The translations under genes were made by a program, and so were the position numbers. This document shows positions 15,115 through 23,520 of a stretch of DNA of 38,737 bases, one piece after another. The number at the start of each line of letters is the position of its first letter. Positions within the stretch are counted from its first letter, which is position 1. The notes beneath the pieces are model-generated. The model did no database searches. It was not told where the DNA came from and worked only from the letters and a program-made list of their open reading frames with translations. The stretch is from Bradyrhizobium cytisi (GTDB lineage Bacteria; Pseudomonadota; Alphaproteobacteria; Rhizobiales; Xanthobacteraceae): contig NZ_VSSR01000082.1 of the NCBI RefSeq assembly GCF_008123515.1, positions 1 to 38,737 on the forward strand, written 5' to 3'.

Positions 15115-16300
15115 GTGTCGGCCCCACCTTCCGCTGGCACAACGCCGCCACCGCCCCCAACGCCAGCAACCCCGCCGAGACATTCAGCGCGTAACTCAGG
15201 CTCCCCAGCGCATCCGTGATCGCGCCGACCACGATCGGCCCGAGCGTCTGGCCGACGCCGAACGAGATCGTCATCGCCGCGATCGCGCGCGGCCACACCT
15301 CGGGCGGATAGTTGAAGCGGACAAAGGCCGTCGTCGAGCCGACCACGGCGAAGAAGGCGACGCCGAACACCACCGCCGAGGTTGCGAGCCACGCCGTCGA
15401 GTGTCCGAGCATCGGCAGGCCGGCGCCGATTGCATTGGTGCCGAGGATGATCGCGGTGGCGAGACCGCCGCGGTCGAGCGCGAGCACCCGACGCCAGGCC
15501 CAGGGCGTCACGAACGCACTCATGCCGATCAGGCTCCAGAACCCAGCCTGCGCCGCGGCTCCGCCGCCGCCGTCGCGCACATAGGCGATCATGAAGGTCA
15601 TGTAGGCGATGTAGCCGGCGCCGAACAGGAAATAGGCGGTGAGATAGATCAGCACGGGACGAATCGCGAAGGCGGCGTGGCTGCCTTCGTGGAAACGCGC
15701 GCCGCTCTCGATCCGGACCAGGAACAGCGGCACGGTCATTGCGGCCGACAGCAATGTCAGCGCCCACCACACCATCCACCACGAGCCCGGCCCGAAATGC
15801 TGCAGGGTGAACGGCGCGATCAGCCCGGAGGAAAGAATGCCGATGCCAGGGCCGGCATAAAAGAGACTCAGCAGGAAATTGGCCCGCTCCGGGCGCGATT
15901 GCGCGATGGTCGCGGCCAGCGCGCCGCCGGCGACGAAGCCCGCCGCGGCGCCGACACCGAGCACCAGCCGCGCCAGGCTCAGCGCGATGAAATTGCCTGT
16001 CAGCGCGCAAGTGGCGAGTGCTGCGACGCAGGCCAATGTTCCGCCGCGGATCGCCGTCGCCCAGCCGACCCGCTGGATCAGCCGGGACGCAGCCAGCGCG
16101 CCCACGAGGTAGCCGACGGCGTTGATGGTGTTCATGAAACCGGCCGCCGAGTAGGACCAGCCGAGGTCCTCCCGCATGTCAGGCAGCACCAGGGCATAGG
16201 CAAAGCGGCCGATGCCGAGCCCGACGGTCGCGGCCAGCGACAGGGTCAGGATCAGCCGCGCGGGATGTGCGTCGGGTGGATGGCGGTCAGGAGCGTGCAA
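15101..16300 (-). CDS. MFS transporter, YbfB/YjiJ family
   Basis: 399 residues with about twelve membrane helices. The start of the first helix (LSLAATVGLGIGRFAYALVLPDM) is the signature of the YbfB/YjiJ branch of the major facilitator superfamily, whose substrates are mostly unknown. I place the start at a TTG (16300, reading HAPDRHPPDAHPARLILTL) because GGAGAA stands at proper spacing; upstream in-frame codons translate a palindromic repeat. The stop TAA at 15101-15103 lies inside the end of the Mo-oxidoreductase gene, a convergent 14-bp overlap. Confidence 0.88.
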   Translation of the reverse strand: MHAPDRHPPDAHPARLILTLSLAATVGLGIGRFAYALVLPDMREDLGWSYSAAGFMNTINAVGYLVGALAASRLIQRVGWATAIRGGTLACVAALATCALTGNFIALSLARLVLGVGAAAGFVAGGALAATIAQSRPERANFLLSLFYAGPGIGILSSGLIAPFTLQHFGPGSWWMVWWALTLLSAAMTVPLFLVRIESGARFHEGSHAAFAIRPVLIYLTAYFLFGAGYIAYMTFMIAYVRDGGGGAAAQAGFWSLIGMSAFVTPWAWRRVLALDRGGLATAIILGTNAIGAGLPMLGHSTAWLATSAVVFGVAFFAVVGSTTAFVRFNYPPEVWPRAIAAMTISFGVGQTLGPIVVGAITDALGSLSYALNVSAGLLALGAVAALCQRKVGPTPSSR

Positions 16301-16409
16301 GGGGTTCTCCGGCCGACGCAGTGTGGCAGGCCCCGCCCGCCTTGCACAGCGGCGCGGCGGCAATGGTGTCTTGCCAAGCGCGCAACGCCGCTCTAGCACT
16401 CCCGCCGAC

Positions 16410-16542
16410 CTGTCATTCCGGGGCGCGCCTCTTGGCGCGAGCCCGGAATCCATTCCGCCACTTGCTCTGTGGCCCGATGGATTCTCTGATGCGCAATTGC
16501 GCATCGTAGCTCGCTCGCTTTGCTCGCGCCCCGGAATGACAG
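16410..16542. repeat. dispersed palindromic repeat (CTGTCATTCCGGGG family)
   Basis: The left end CTGTCATTCCGGGGCGCG and right end CGCGCCCCGGAATGACAG are perfect inverted copies. The centre contains further short palindromes (GATGCGCAATTGCGCATC). It fills the divergent gap between the MFS gene and leuB and ends about 20 bp before the leuB ATG, so it must leave little room for a promoter. Confidence 0.92.
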
Positions 16543-16563
16543 AGGATCAAGAAGGAAACGACC

Positions 16564-17676
16564 ATGGCGACCCACAAATTGCTGCTGCTCCCCGGCGACG
16601 GTATCGGCCCCGAGGTGATGGGCGAGGTGAAGCGGCTGATCGATTGGCTCAATTCGGCCGGGATCGCCAAATTCGAGACCGATACCGGCCTCGTCGGCGG
16701 CTCGGCCTATGACGCCCACAAGGTGTCGATCTCCGAGGGCGACATGGCCAAGGCGCTGGCCGCCGACGCCATCATCTTCGGCGCGGTCGGCGGCCCGAAA
16801 TGGGATGCGGTGCCCTACGAGGTGCGCCCCGAAGCCGGCCTGCTGCGCCTGCGCAAGGATCTCGCCTTGTTCGCCAACCTCCGCCCGGCCGTGTGCTATC
16901 CGGCGCTGGCGGACGCGTCGAGCCTGAAGCGCGAGGCAGTCGAAGGCCTCGACATCGTCATCGTGCGCGAGCTCACCGGCGGCGTCTATTTCGGCGAGCC
17001 CAAGACCATCACCGATCTCGGCAACGGCCAGAAGCGTGCCATCGATACCCAGGTCTACGACACCTATGAGATCGAGCGCATCGGCCGCGTCGCCTTCGAG
17101 CTTGCCAGGAAGCGCAACAACAAGGTGACGTCGATGGAGAAGCGCAACGTCATGAAGTCGGGCGTGCTCTGGAACGAGGTCATGACCCAGGTCCAAAAGC
17201 GCGAATACCCTGACGTCACGCTCGAGCACCAGCTTGCTGACTCCGGCGGCATGATGCTGGTGAAGGCGCCGAAGCAGTTCGACGTCATCGTCACCGACAA
17301 TCTGTTCGGCGACATGCTGTCCGACATCGCGGCGATGCTGACCGGCTCGCTCGGCATGCTGCCCTCGGCCTCGCTCGGCGAGGTCGACGTCAAGAGCAAG
17401 AAGCGCAAGGCGCTGTACGAGCCCGTGCACGGCTCGGCGCCTGATATCGCGGGCAAGGGCCTCGCCAATCCGATCGCGATGATCTCGTCGTTCGGCATGG
17501 CGCTGCGCTATTCCTTCGACATGGGCGCGCTCGCCGACAAGGTCGACGCCGCCATCGCCGCCGTGCTCGCCAGCGGACTGCGCACCGCCGACATCAAGTC
17601 GGAAGGCACCACCGCCGCCTCGACCACGCAGATGGGCGAAGCGATCCTGAAGGAATTGCAGAAGCTGCACGCGTAA
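16564..17676 (+). CDS. leuB: 3-isopropylmalate dehydrogenase
   Basis: 370 residues, normal length. It performs the third step of leucine biosynthesis, oxidative decarboxylation of 3-isopropylmalate with NAD. LLPGDGIGPEV is at 8-18. Catalytic Tyr142 (GGVYFGEP) and Lys198 (EKRNVMKSG) are present, as are metal-binding Asp226, Asp250 and Asp254 (QLADSGGMML; DNLFGDMLSDIA). The NAD-specific motif HGSAPDIAGKGLANP follows. The ATG follows AAGGAAA. It is not in an operon with leuC or leuD, which lie about 8-11 kb to the right on the other strand. Confidence 0.98.
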   Translation: MATHKLLLLPGDGIGPEVMGEVKRLIDWLNSAGIAKFETDTGLVGGSAYDAHKVSISEGDMAKALAADAIIFGAVGGPKWDAVPYEVRPEAGLLRLRKDLALFANLRPAVCYPALADASSLKREAVEGLDIVIVRELTGGVYFGEPKTITDLGNGQKRAIDTQVYDTYEIERIGRVAFELARKRNNKVTSMEKRNVMKSGVLWNEVMTQVQKREYPDVTLEHQLADSGGMMLVKAPKQFDVIVTDNLFGDMLSDIAAMLTGSLGMLPSASLGEVDVKSKKRKALYEPVHGSAPDIAGKGLANPIAMISSFGMALRYSFDMGALADKVDAAIAAVLASGLRTADIKSEGTTAASTTQMGEAILKELQKLHA

Positions 17677-17691
17677 GGCTGCATCGCAATC

Positions 17692-17784
17692 GTAGGGTGG
17701 GCAAAGCGGAAGCGTGCCCACCATTCTTATTGAGACTGCGCAGAGATGGTGGGCACGGCGCAAGGGCGCCTTTGCCCACCCTAC
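17692..17784. repeat. dispersed palindromic repeat (GTAGGGTGGGCAAAG family), copy 1
   Basis: Arms GTAGGGTGGGCAAAGCG... and ...CTTTGCCCACCCTAC enclose inner arms CGTGCCCACCAT / ATGGTGGGCACG. The same element is at 20424-20515. Both copies lie just past the stop codons of amino-acid biosynthesis genes. Confidence 0.92.
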
Positions 17785-17800
17785 AAGATCTCGCAAAACA

Positions 17801-17828
17801 AAAAGGCCGGGCGTGAGCCCGGCCTTTT
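17801..17828. terminator. bidirectional intrinsic terminator leuB / exported protein
   Basis: A perfect 12-bp stem (AAAAGGCCGGGC / GCCCGGCCTTTT) with a GTGA loop has A-runs and T-runs on both sides. It can end transcription from leuB (plus) and from the convergent exported-protein gene (minus). Confidence 0.93.
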
Positions 17829-17849
17829 GATTCGGTCGCGACGTCCGCC

Positions 17850-18236
17850 TCAGTAGAGCGGGAAATTCTGCGGATAGCCGCCGAGATCGGCCGGCGTGGG
17901 CAGCGGCTGGCGATCGATCGGGCGGTTGTTGTTCTCGCGGGCGAAGGTCGGATAGCCGACGGCCGGCGGGAAGGCGTAGTCGCTGAACTTGCGGTCGCCC
18001 GGATTGACCTCGGTGCCGCCGTCGAGCCAGGAGCGCTTGCTCACATAGATACGGGTGCGGCCTTGCTGGTAGACCGCATTGGGGCCGCTCGGACCGTAAA
18101 CGGGCCGGCCGCGATCGTCATAGCGCTGCTTGGTCCTGGTATCGGCCGAAGCCGGTGTCGCGAAGGCCATCGCAACCACGGCGCCCGCCGCAAGCAACGT
18201 CGCCAGTCTGTTCGCGGCAAAAAAATTCGAGCTCAT
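17850..18236 (-). CDS. exported protein of unknown function
   Basis: 128 residues. A signal peptide (MSSNFFAANRLATLLAAGA, likely cut after ASA at about 31) is followed by a basic, Gly/Pro/Tyr-rich mature part with TRTKQRYDDRGRPVYGPSG and PPAVGYPTFARENNN. There is no cysteine and no known domain. The ATG at 18236 follows AAGGGGA; the longer frame to 18275 is less likely. I recall similar short exported proteins in Bradyrhizobium but no function. It ends into the shared terminator with leuB. Confidence 0.75.
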   Translation of the reverse strand: MSSNFFAANRLATLLAAGAVVAMAFATPASADTRTKQRYDDRGRPVYGPSGPNAVYQQGRTRIYVSKRSWLDGGTEVNPGDRKFSDYAFPPAVGYPTFARENNNRPIDRQPLPTPADLGGYPQNFPLY

Positions 18237-18392
18237 CACGTCCCCTTCAGGCGGCAAGCCGCCAGTCGATTTCACCCCATACTAGCCCGGCCGGGGCGGT
18301 CGCAACTAGGTCAATTCAGTCACACCACGCCGGAATAATCGTGCGTGCCGGCAAAAGTTGCATCGATACCAGTGACTTGAGCTTGATGCCGG

Positions 18393-19193
18393 TCAAAGCG
18401 CGCCGCGCAATTGTGCGTTGGCGGCGCCCAGCAGCCAGTCGGCGGAGCCTTGGGAGGAGCCTTGGGAATCGCAGGCGCGGCGCTTCAGCTCCGCATGGGC
18501 GAACAATTCCGCGAGCTTTGGCTCGTTGCCCGAGGCGAGCTGCGTCAGCCGGTTCAGGGTGCAGGCGATCGCCGCCCGCCGGGCCGGCATGGTGTCGCCC
18601 TGGCAGGAGAAGCCGGAGATCTGCAGCGCAGGCTCCTCGTTGCGCTTGAGGTAGCTGAGGCACGCCGGCGTCCCATCCGCTGTGCCTGATGGCCGGAACA
18701 GGGCGACGGGTCCGAATTTGGTGTCGATCAGGCCGGCCTGCTCGAGCGCGGTCGCCGCACCCAGGCCCATCTGGACGGCGAGGCCCGCGGTCGCCGGCCG
18801 CGTCACGTCGAATTCGCTGCCTTCCCGGTAGATCTCGAGCTCGGCCACGGGCTTGTCAGCATCGCCGGTCCAGCGCATCACGTCGCGGCGACCGCCCTCA
18901 GGATGCCGTAGGATGGTGTAAGAGGCTGTTTTCTCGGATGAATCAAGCCGGTTGAGGGCAAAGGCCGGGTGCGAGCGCTCCGCGACAGCCCAGCCGGGCT
19001 TTTCCCCGGGCCCATCGTCGCGCAGATCCGGCAGCTGGCCGAGACCCGCAAGCGCGAGGATGGCAAACAGGGCAAGCGTCCCCACATAGGCAAGCAGGCG
19101 CGCCAGCGTGCCGACGACCTCGTCGGCGAAATTGGCGAGCGCCAGATGGATCTGGGTGGGGGTTGCGGCCGTGCCGGCCTCAGGCGACTGCAT
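18393..19193 (-). CDS. single-pass membrane-anchored protein of unknown function
   Basis: 266 residues. A short N-terminal segment is followed by one membrane helix (about 33-52, LLAYVGTLALFAILALAG) and a long probably periplasmic domain with four cysteines (CLSYLKRNEEP, FSCQGD, IACTLN, RACDSQG). The C-terminal half (LPARRAAIACTLNRLTQL-like region) is helical. No known family is recognised. The ATG at 19193 has only a weak ribosome-binding site. It lies between the exported protein on the same strand and the divergent asd; the 117-bp gap below it shows nothing clear. Confidence 0.7.
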   Translation of the reverse strand: MQSPEAGTAATPTQIHLALANFADEVVGTLARLLAYVGTLALFAILALAGLGQLPDLRDDGPGEKPGWAVAERSHPAFALNRLDSSEKTASYTILRHPEGGRRDVMRWTGDADKPVAELEIYREGSEFDVTRPATAGLAVQMGLGAATALEQAGLIDTKFGPVALFRPSGTADGTPACLSYLKRNEEPALQISGFSCQGDTMPARRAAIACTLNRLTQLASGNEPKLAELFAHAELKRRACDSQGSSQGSADWLLGAANAQLRGAL

Positions 19194-19309
19194 CCACGGC
19201 CTTCAGGCATGGTCCAACGTTGTCTTGAGGCCGGTTCTCGCATAGAAGCGCTGCTCTTCCTGTTTAAGCGTCAGCTTCAGGAACGGGCTTTTTCATCGGA
19301 GAGTGAACG

Positions 19310-20344
19310 ATGGGTTACAAAGTCGCAGTCGTCGGCGCGACCGGCAATGTCGGACGGGAAATGCTCAATATCCTCGATGAGCGCAAATTTCCTGCGGACG
19401 AGGTCGTGGCCCTGGCGTCACGCCGCAGCATGGGCGTCGAGGTCTCCTATGGCGACCGCACCCTGAAGGTCAAAGCGCTCGAGCATTACGATTTCTCCGA
19501 CGTCGACATTTGCCTGATGTCGGCGGGCGGCGAGGTGTCGAAGGAATGGTCGCCGAAGATCGGCGCCGCCGGCACGGTCGTCATCGACAATTCCTCGGCC
19601 TGGCGCATGGATCCGGACGTGCCGCTGATCGTGCCGGAAGTGAATGCCGATGCCACCAAGGGCTTTACCAAGAAGAACATCATCGCCAACCCGAACTGCT
19701 CGACCGCGCAGCTCGTGGTCGCGCTGAAGCCGCTGCACGACAAGGCGACGATCAAGCGCGTCGTGGTCTCGACCTATCAATCGGTGTCGGGCGCCGGCAA
19801 GGACGCGATGGACGAGCTGTTCTCGCAGACCAAGGCCGTCTACACCAACCAGGAGCTGGTCAATAAGAAGTTTCCCACGCGCATCGCCTTCAACGTCATC
19901 CCCCACATCGACGTCTTCATGGAGGACGGCTACACCAAGGAAGAGTGGAAGATGATGGCGGAGACCAAGAAGATTCTTGATCCCAAGATCAAGCTCTCCG
20001 CCACCTGCGTGCGCGTGCCGGTGTTCGTCGGCCACTCCGAGGCCGTCAACATCGAGTTCGAGAACCCGATCAGCGCCGACGAAGCGCGCGACATCCTGCG
20101 CAAGTCGCCGGGCTGCCTCGTCATCGACAAGCAGGAGGCTGGCGGCTACGCCACGCCGTATGAAGCGGCCGGCGAGGACGCGACCTATATCAGCCGCATC
20201 CGCGAGGATGCGACGGTGGAGAACGGCCTCGTGCTGTGGTGCGTGTCGGACAACTTACGCAAGGGCGCCGCGCTCAACGCGATCCAGATCGCGGAAGTCC
20301 TGATCAACCGCAAGCTGATCAGCGCGAAGAAGAAGGCGGCGTAA
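19310..20344 (+). CDS. asd: aspartate-semialdehyde dehydrogenase
   Basis: 344 residues. It reduces aspartyl phosphate to aspartate semialdehyde with NADPH, the branch point to lysine/diaminopimelate, threonine and methionine. GATGNVG is at 9-15, catalytic Cys130 in NPNCSTAQLV, and the general-base region NVIPHID with the CVRVPVFVGHSEAV strand follows. The ATG at 19310 follows GGAGAG. It supplies the pathway that DapF, encoded at the right end of the window, continues. Confidence 0.98.
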   Translation: MGYKVAVVGATGNVGREMLNILDERKFPADEVVALASRRSMGVEVSYGDRTLKVKALEHYDFSDVDICLMSAGGEVSKEWSPKIGAAGTVVIDNSSAWRMDPDVPLIVPEVNADATKGFTKKNIIANPNCSTAQLVVALKPLHDKATIKRVVVSTYQSVSGAGKDAMDELFSQTKAVYTNQELVNKKFPTRIAFNVIPHIDVFMEDGYTKEEWKMMAETKKILDPKIKLSATCVRVPVFVGHSEAVNIEFENPISADEARDILRKSPGCLVIDKQEAGGYATPYEAAGEDATYISRIREDATVENGLVLWCVSDNLRKGAALNAIQIAEVLINRKLISAKKKAA

Positions 20345-20362
20345 GGCTTCGCTCACTCCTCT

Positions 20363-20402
20363 CGTCGTCCCGGATTTGCGCTTACGCTTGTCCGGGACGA
20401 CG
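20363..20402. repeat. short palindrome (CGTCGTCCCGGA) after asd
   Basis: Perfect 12-bp arms CGTCGTCCCGGA / TCCGGGACGACG flank a 16-nt centre. It is a minimal member of the CCCGGG repeat family and lies 18 bp past the asd stop, where it may help end transcription. Confidence 0.85.
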
Positions 20403-20423
20403 ATCGCATTTGAGGCGGCAGTC

Positions 20424-20515
20424 CGTAGGGTGGGCAAAGCGAAGCGTGCCCACCACTTTCGTAACAACCGGAAAAGATGGTGGGCACGGCGCGTTGCGCC
20501 TTTGCCCACCCTACG
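20424..20515. repeat. dispersed palindromic repeat (GTAGGGTGGGCAAAG family), copy 2
   Basis: It has the same nested arms as 17692-17784: CGTAGGGTGGGCAAAGCG and CTTTGCCCACCCTACG outside, CGTGCCCACCA and TGGTGGGCACG inside. The centres differ. It lies between convergent asd and the carbonic anhydrase gene. Confidence 0.92.
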
Positions 20516-20539
20516 AATTCGAGCCAAGCCGCGGAAGGC

Positions 20540-21184
20540 TTACGCCGCGTCGCGCACGCTTCTGAATTCCTTCGCCGCCTGGTCCAGCACGAACAACGTT
20601 CCCTCCGCGACGCCGAAATAGGCGCCGTGCAGCTGCATCTCGCCGCTCTCGGCCGCCTTGCGCACGAACGGGAACGTCATCAGGTTCTCCAGGCTGCGGA
20701 ACACTGCGGCTTTCTCGATGCGCTCGACGAATTGCGCCATGGTCTCGTGGTCGCGCTGCTCGACCACCTCGCCCGGCTTGATGAACATCTGCATCCATTT
20801 GCCGATGAAATCGCCGGGCGTCAGCGGCTCGATCTTGTCGACGAAGGCGCGGATGCCGCCGCATTGCGCGTGGCCGAGGACGACGATGTGCTTCACCTTG
20901 AGCACCTTCACGGCATATTCCAGCGCGGCCGAGACGCCGTGCGCGTTGCCGTCGGGTTGATACACCGGCACCAGGTTGGCGATGTTGCGGACCACGAACA
21001 ATTCGCCCGGGCCGACGTCGAAAATGGTCTCCGGCGCGACACGGCTGTCGCAGCAGCCGATCACCATCACTTCCGGGAACTGTCCCTTCACCGACAGCTC
21101 GCGATAGCGGTTCTGCTCGGCCGGCAGCCGCTGGGTGGCGAAGGCGTGGTAGCCTTCCAGCAAATGCTTCGGGAACGCGATCAT
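20540..21184 (-). CDS. beta-class carbonic anhydrase
   Basis: 214 residues. It interconverts CO2 and bicarbonate. Zinc ligands are Cys44, His105 and Cys108, with the Asp46-Arg48 pair in CCDSRVAP and GHAQCGG. The segment VRNIANLVP and the DGNAHGVSAALEYAV helix are typical of the beta class. Length is normal. The ATG at 21184 lies 110 bp from the divergent CitE-like gene. A role in supplying bicarbonate to carboxylases is usual for this family. Confidence 0.95.
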   Translation of the reverse strand: MIAFPKHLLEGYHAFATQRLPAEQNRYRELSVKGQFPEVMVIGCCDSRVAPETIFDVGPGELFVVRNIANLVPVYQPDGNAHGVSAALEYAVKVLKVKHIVVLGHAQCGGIRAFVDKIEPLTPGDFIGKWMQMFIKPGEVVEQRDHETMAQFVERIEKAAVFRSLENLMTFPFVRKAAESGEMQLHGAYFGVAEGTLFVLDQAAKEFRSVRDAA

Positions 21185-21204
21185 GGCCTATGCCTAATCA
21201 TATA

Positions 21205-21252
21205 CCGATAGCGCGAACAAGCCTTTCGAATAGGCAGGCCAGGTGCTATCGG
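21205..21252. promoter_or_regulatory. inverted repeat in the carbonic anhydrase / CitE-like divergent region
   Basis: CCGATAGC at 21205-21212 and GCTATCGG at 21245-21252 are perfect 8-bp inverted copies. A second pair, TGCCTA (21191-21196) and TAGGCA (21231-21236), is interleaved with it. Regulatory meaning is unproven. Confidence 0.35.
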
Positions 21253-21294
21253 CTTCGGCCATAATAGAGACGAGCAAACCGGAAGGAACGTCGC

Positions 21295-22176
21295 ATGACC
21301 CGCCCGCGCCGCAGCCATTTGTTCATGCCCGGCTCCAACCCTCGCGCCCTCGAGAAGGCGCGGATTCTCCCCGCCGACGGCCTGATCCTGGACCTCGAGG
21401 ATTCCGTCGCTCCCGACGCCAAGGCGGTGGCGCGCGACGGCATCGCCGCCGCGATCGCCGCAAAAGGGTTCGGCAAGCGCGAGGTCCTGATCCGGACCAA
21501 CGGCCTCGACACGCAATGGTGGGCCGATGACGTGGCGATGGCGGCCAAGGCGTCGCCCGATGGCATCCTGGTTCCGAAGGTCTCAAGTATCGAGGATCTC
21601 CAGACCATCGGCCGCCATCTCGCCGAGCTCGGCGCCGCGCCGACGGTGAAGGTCTGGGCCATGATCGAGACCGCGCGCGCGGTGCTGCATGCCGAGGAAC
21701 TGGCCGAAGCCGGCCGCGATCCGAAGACGCGACTCTCCGGCTTCGTGTTCGGCCCGAACGACATCTCGCGCGAGACGCGGATCAAGATGCTGCCCGGCCG
21801 CGCCGCGATGATCCCGATGATCACCCATTGCATCCTGGCGACGCGCGCCCACGGCCTCGAGATTCTCGACGGCCCCTACAGCGACATCAACAATCCCGAC
21901 GGCTTTGCCACCGAATGTGCGCAAGGCCGCGATCTCGGCTTCGACGGCAAGACGCTGATCCACCCCTCTCAGATCGAAGCCTGCAACGCCATCTTCACCC
22001 CGCCCGAGGAGGAAGTCGCGCGCGCCCGAAAGATCATCGCAGCGTTCGAGCTGCCGGAAAACGTCTCGCGCGGCGCGATCCGGCTGGATGGTGCGATGGT
22101 CGAGCGCCTGCACGCCGACATGGCGAAGCGCACGATCGAGATCGCGGACGCGATCGCGGCGATAGGGAAGGGCTGA
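21295..22176 (+). CDS. CitE-like CoA ester lyase (HpcH/HpaI family)
   Basis: 293 residues, a TIM-barrel lyase of the citrate lyase beta / malyl-CoA lyase family. Substrate and metal residues are seen in LILDLEDSVAP (Asp/Glu 33-36), IRTNG (Arg67), MIETARAV (Glu125) and GPNDIS (Asp156). No alpha/gamma citrate lyase partners are nearby, so a malyl-CoA or beta-methylmalyl-CoA type reaction is more likely than citrate cleavage. The ATG follows GGAAGGAA. The last 107 bp of the gene (22070-22176) recur downstream at 23414-23520 and, more divergent, around 22767-22832. Confidence 0.9.
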   Translation: MTRPRRSHLFMPGSNPRALEKARILPADGLILDLEDSVAPDAKAVARDGIAAAIAAKGFGKREVLIRTNGLDTQWWADDVAMAAKASPDGILVPKVSSIEDLQTIGRHLAELGAAPTVKVWAMIETARAVLHAEELAEAGRDPKTRLSGFVFGPNDISRETRIKMLPGRAAMIPMITHCILATRAHGLEILDGPYSDINNPDGFATECAQGRDLGFDGKTLIHPSQIEACNAIFTPPEEEVARARKIIAAFELPENVSRGAIRLDGAMVERLHADMAKRTIEIADAIAAIGKG

Positions 22177-22199
22177 CATTAGCTGCGGTGTCGTTGCGA

Positions 22200-22682
22200 T
22201 TAATCGTAGTCACAACGTGCCGGCCGCGGAGTCCCCGGCTCGCCACGGCTGGCTTGCTCGCCGGTGACGGGCGCGCAGCCAGGTGGGAGCGATCGTGACA
22301 ACAGGAATTCTGGTGCGGGGCAAATATCTTCGCTGCCCGAGACCAACTTTCCCGCCTTGAACCGGCAAGCGCGCTTGCGTGGATCGGGGTCGTGCTCAGA
22401 CCAAATACGAATGGGGTCGCCGGCGACCACTTCAGTGTACGAAAGAACGAACCACTTTTCCTTGATCTGCAACATCGTGAGTTGGCAACCGGAGTAGTCT
22501 GGCCCGATGTCTTTGGCGCGAGGGTAAATGCGCATCGCCATGCCGTGAGCTGTATCTTCTCCCGCACCGGCGGGTGGCTCGGCGAGATCGCAGTTCTTGC
22601 CTTGAGGCCGCGCTTCTGCGGCATGACCAATTCTGGGCGACAGAAGCAGGAGGAGGGCGAGGGCAACAGCAGAGGCTCTCAT
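22200..22682 (-). CDS. exported protein of unknown function (cargo of the CitE pocket)
   Basis: 160 residues. A signal peptide (MRASAVALALLLLLSPRIG, cut near GHAAEA) precedes a small mature domain with six cysteines (NCDL, SGCQL, KRACRF, DICPAP, PPGCAP and ARCDYD). The spacing suggests disulfides in the periplasm. No family is recognised with confidence. The ATG at 22682 has GGGAG upstream at long spacing; an ATG at 22718 would lengthen the leader. It stands between the CitE-like gene and its first degenerate 3'-end copy, on the opposite strand, in less GC-rich DNA than the neighbours. Confidence 0.7.
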   Translation of the reverse strand: MRASAVALALLLLLSPRIGHAAEARPQGKNCDLAEPPAGAGEDTAHGMAMRIYPRAKDIGPDYSGCQLTMLQIKEKWFVLSYTEVVAGDPIRIWSEHDPDPRKRACRFKAGKLVSGSEDICPAPEFLLSRSLPPGCAPVTGEQASRGEPGTPRPARCDYD

Positions 22683-22766
22683 GACGTTAGCAGTCTCCCG
22701 AGCCACTCGGCGGCGCATGACCAAGATTGGCGACATTATTGATGACACTGGTCCGTGTCGGCAGCA

Positions 22767-22832
22767 AGAGTTGACGCCGAAGTGGCTGAGCGGACGATTG
22801 TGATCGCAGATGCAATCGCGGCGATGAGCAAG
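22767..22832 (+). pseudogene. degenerate copy 2 of the CitE-like gene 3' end
   Basis: The frame reads ARVDAEVAERTIVIADAI and on to AAMSK, against RLHADMAKRTIEIADAIAAI near the end of the intact protein. Over 63 ungapped bases about 47 are identical by hand count. There is no matching sequence for the rest of the gene and no stop at the expected place, so it is a relic. Confidence 0.75.
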
Positions 22833-22948
22833 ATTATTCGCAAACGGAATGTCCGCTTTCTGACGGCGGGTGGCAATCTGGGACTTGCCCGCTGCTTCGG
22901 CGATGTGGCTTGCTTGGCCTGGACGAACCAGTCGCAAGGAGCCAATGT

Positions 22949-23395
22949 ATGCAGGTCGTGCTCTACATGTCCGCGCTTGCTCTGTGGATCCTAGTGGCAT
23001 GCATCATTTGGTGCGCGGCAGGCCTCATGTTTCTGGTTCCGCGAACGCGCTCTTCGGCATGGCCGATATCGCTGGCGATGGCCTCAACATTTCCCTTTGT
23101 ATTTGCCTATCAAATCGTGGCGTCGCCGGCCGTCATCCTGCTGCTGTTGTTCGCCGCGGCGCTCAGTTGGCTTATCGAGCCTGGCGCCTCAACGACGCAA
23201 AATCCGGTCATTATAGGAGTGGCGATCCTCGTAGCTCTTGCCTCGGTAATTGTCGTGCTTGTTGCGTCCGTTGTCGGCTTCTTTGACGGTTGGCGAGCGG
23301 GCTGGAGGCTTGCTCGTGGCCGCTCGATCAAAGAGACCTTGTCGGACACGATCGCAGGGAAATGCTTCGACCGCTTGAGGCCGCGGCATACCTAG
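22949..23395 (+). CDS. multi-pass membrane protein of unknown function (cargo of the CitE pocket)
   Basis: 148 residues with four likely membrane helices: about 3-31 (LYMSALALWILVACIIWCAA), 36-55, 57-75 (ASPAVILLLLFAAALSWLI) and 87-112 (VIIGVAILVALASVIVVLVA). A short basic C-terminal tail (GWRLARGRSIKETLSD) follows. No family is recognised. The ATG at 22949 follows AAGGAG. It begins 116 bp after the second CitE 3'-end copy and ends 18 bp before the third. Codon choice is more relaxed than in the flanking metabolic genes, consistent with acquired DNA. Confidence 0.72.
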   Translation: MQVVLYMSALALWILVACIIWCAAGLMFLVPRTRSSAWPISLAMASTFPFVFAYQIVASPAVILLLLFAAALSWLIEPGASTTQNPVIIGVAILVALASVIVVLVASVVGFFDGWRAGWRLARGRSIKETLSDTIAGKCFDRLRPRHT

Positions 23396-23413
23396 AAGGC
23401 TTTGGACTGCAAT

Positions 23414-23520
23414 GCGGCGCGATCCGGCTCGACTGCGCGATGGTAGGGCGTCTGCGCGCCGACATGGGGCGCCGCACGATCGAGATGGCGGACGCGATCG
23501 CGGCGATGGGCAAGGCCTAG
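23414..23520 (+). pseudogene. degenerate copy 3 of the CitE-like gene 3' end
   Basis: These 107 bases align without gaps to 22070-22176, with about 89 identical by hand count, including the stop codon position. The frame reads CGAIRLDCAMVGRLRADMG then RRTIEMADAIAAMGKA and stop, matching the end of the intact lyase. Upstream of 23414 the similarity fades into the membrane protein gene. It has no start of its own. Its TAG shares the sequence CTAG with the stop of the convergent LssY_C gene. Confidence 0.85.

Noticed and set aside
22755..22994. 79-codon plus-strand ORF containing the second CitE 3'-end copy
   Set aside because: Beyond the CitE-like segment it has no recognised sequence and runs through the ribosome-binding site and start of the membrane protein gene; better described as a relic.
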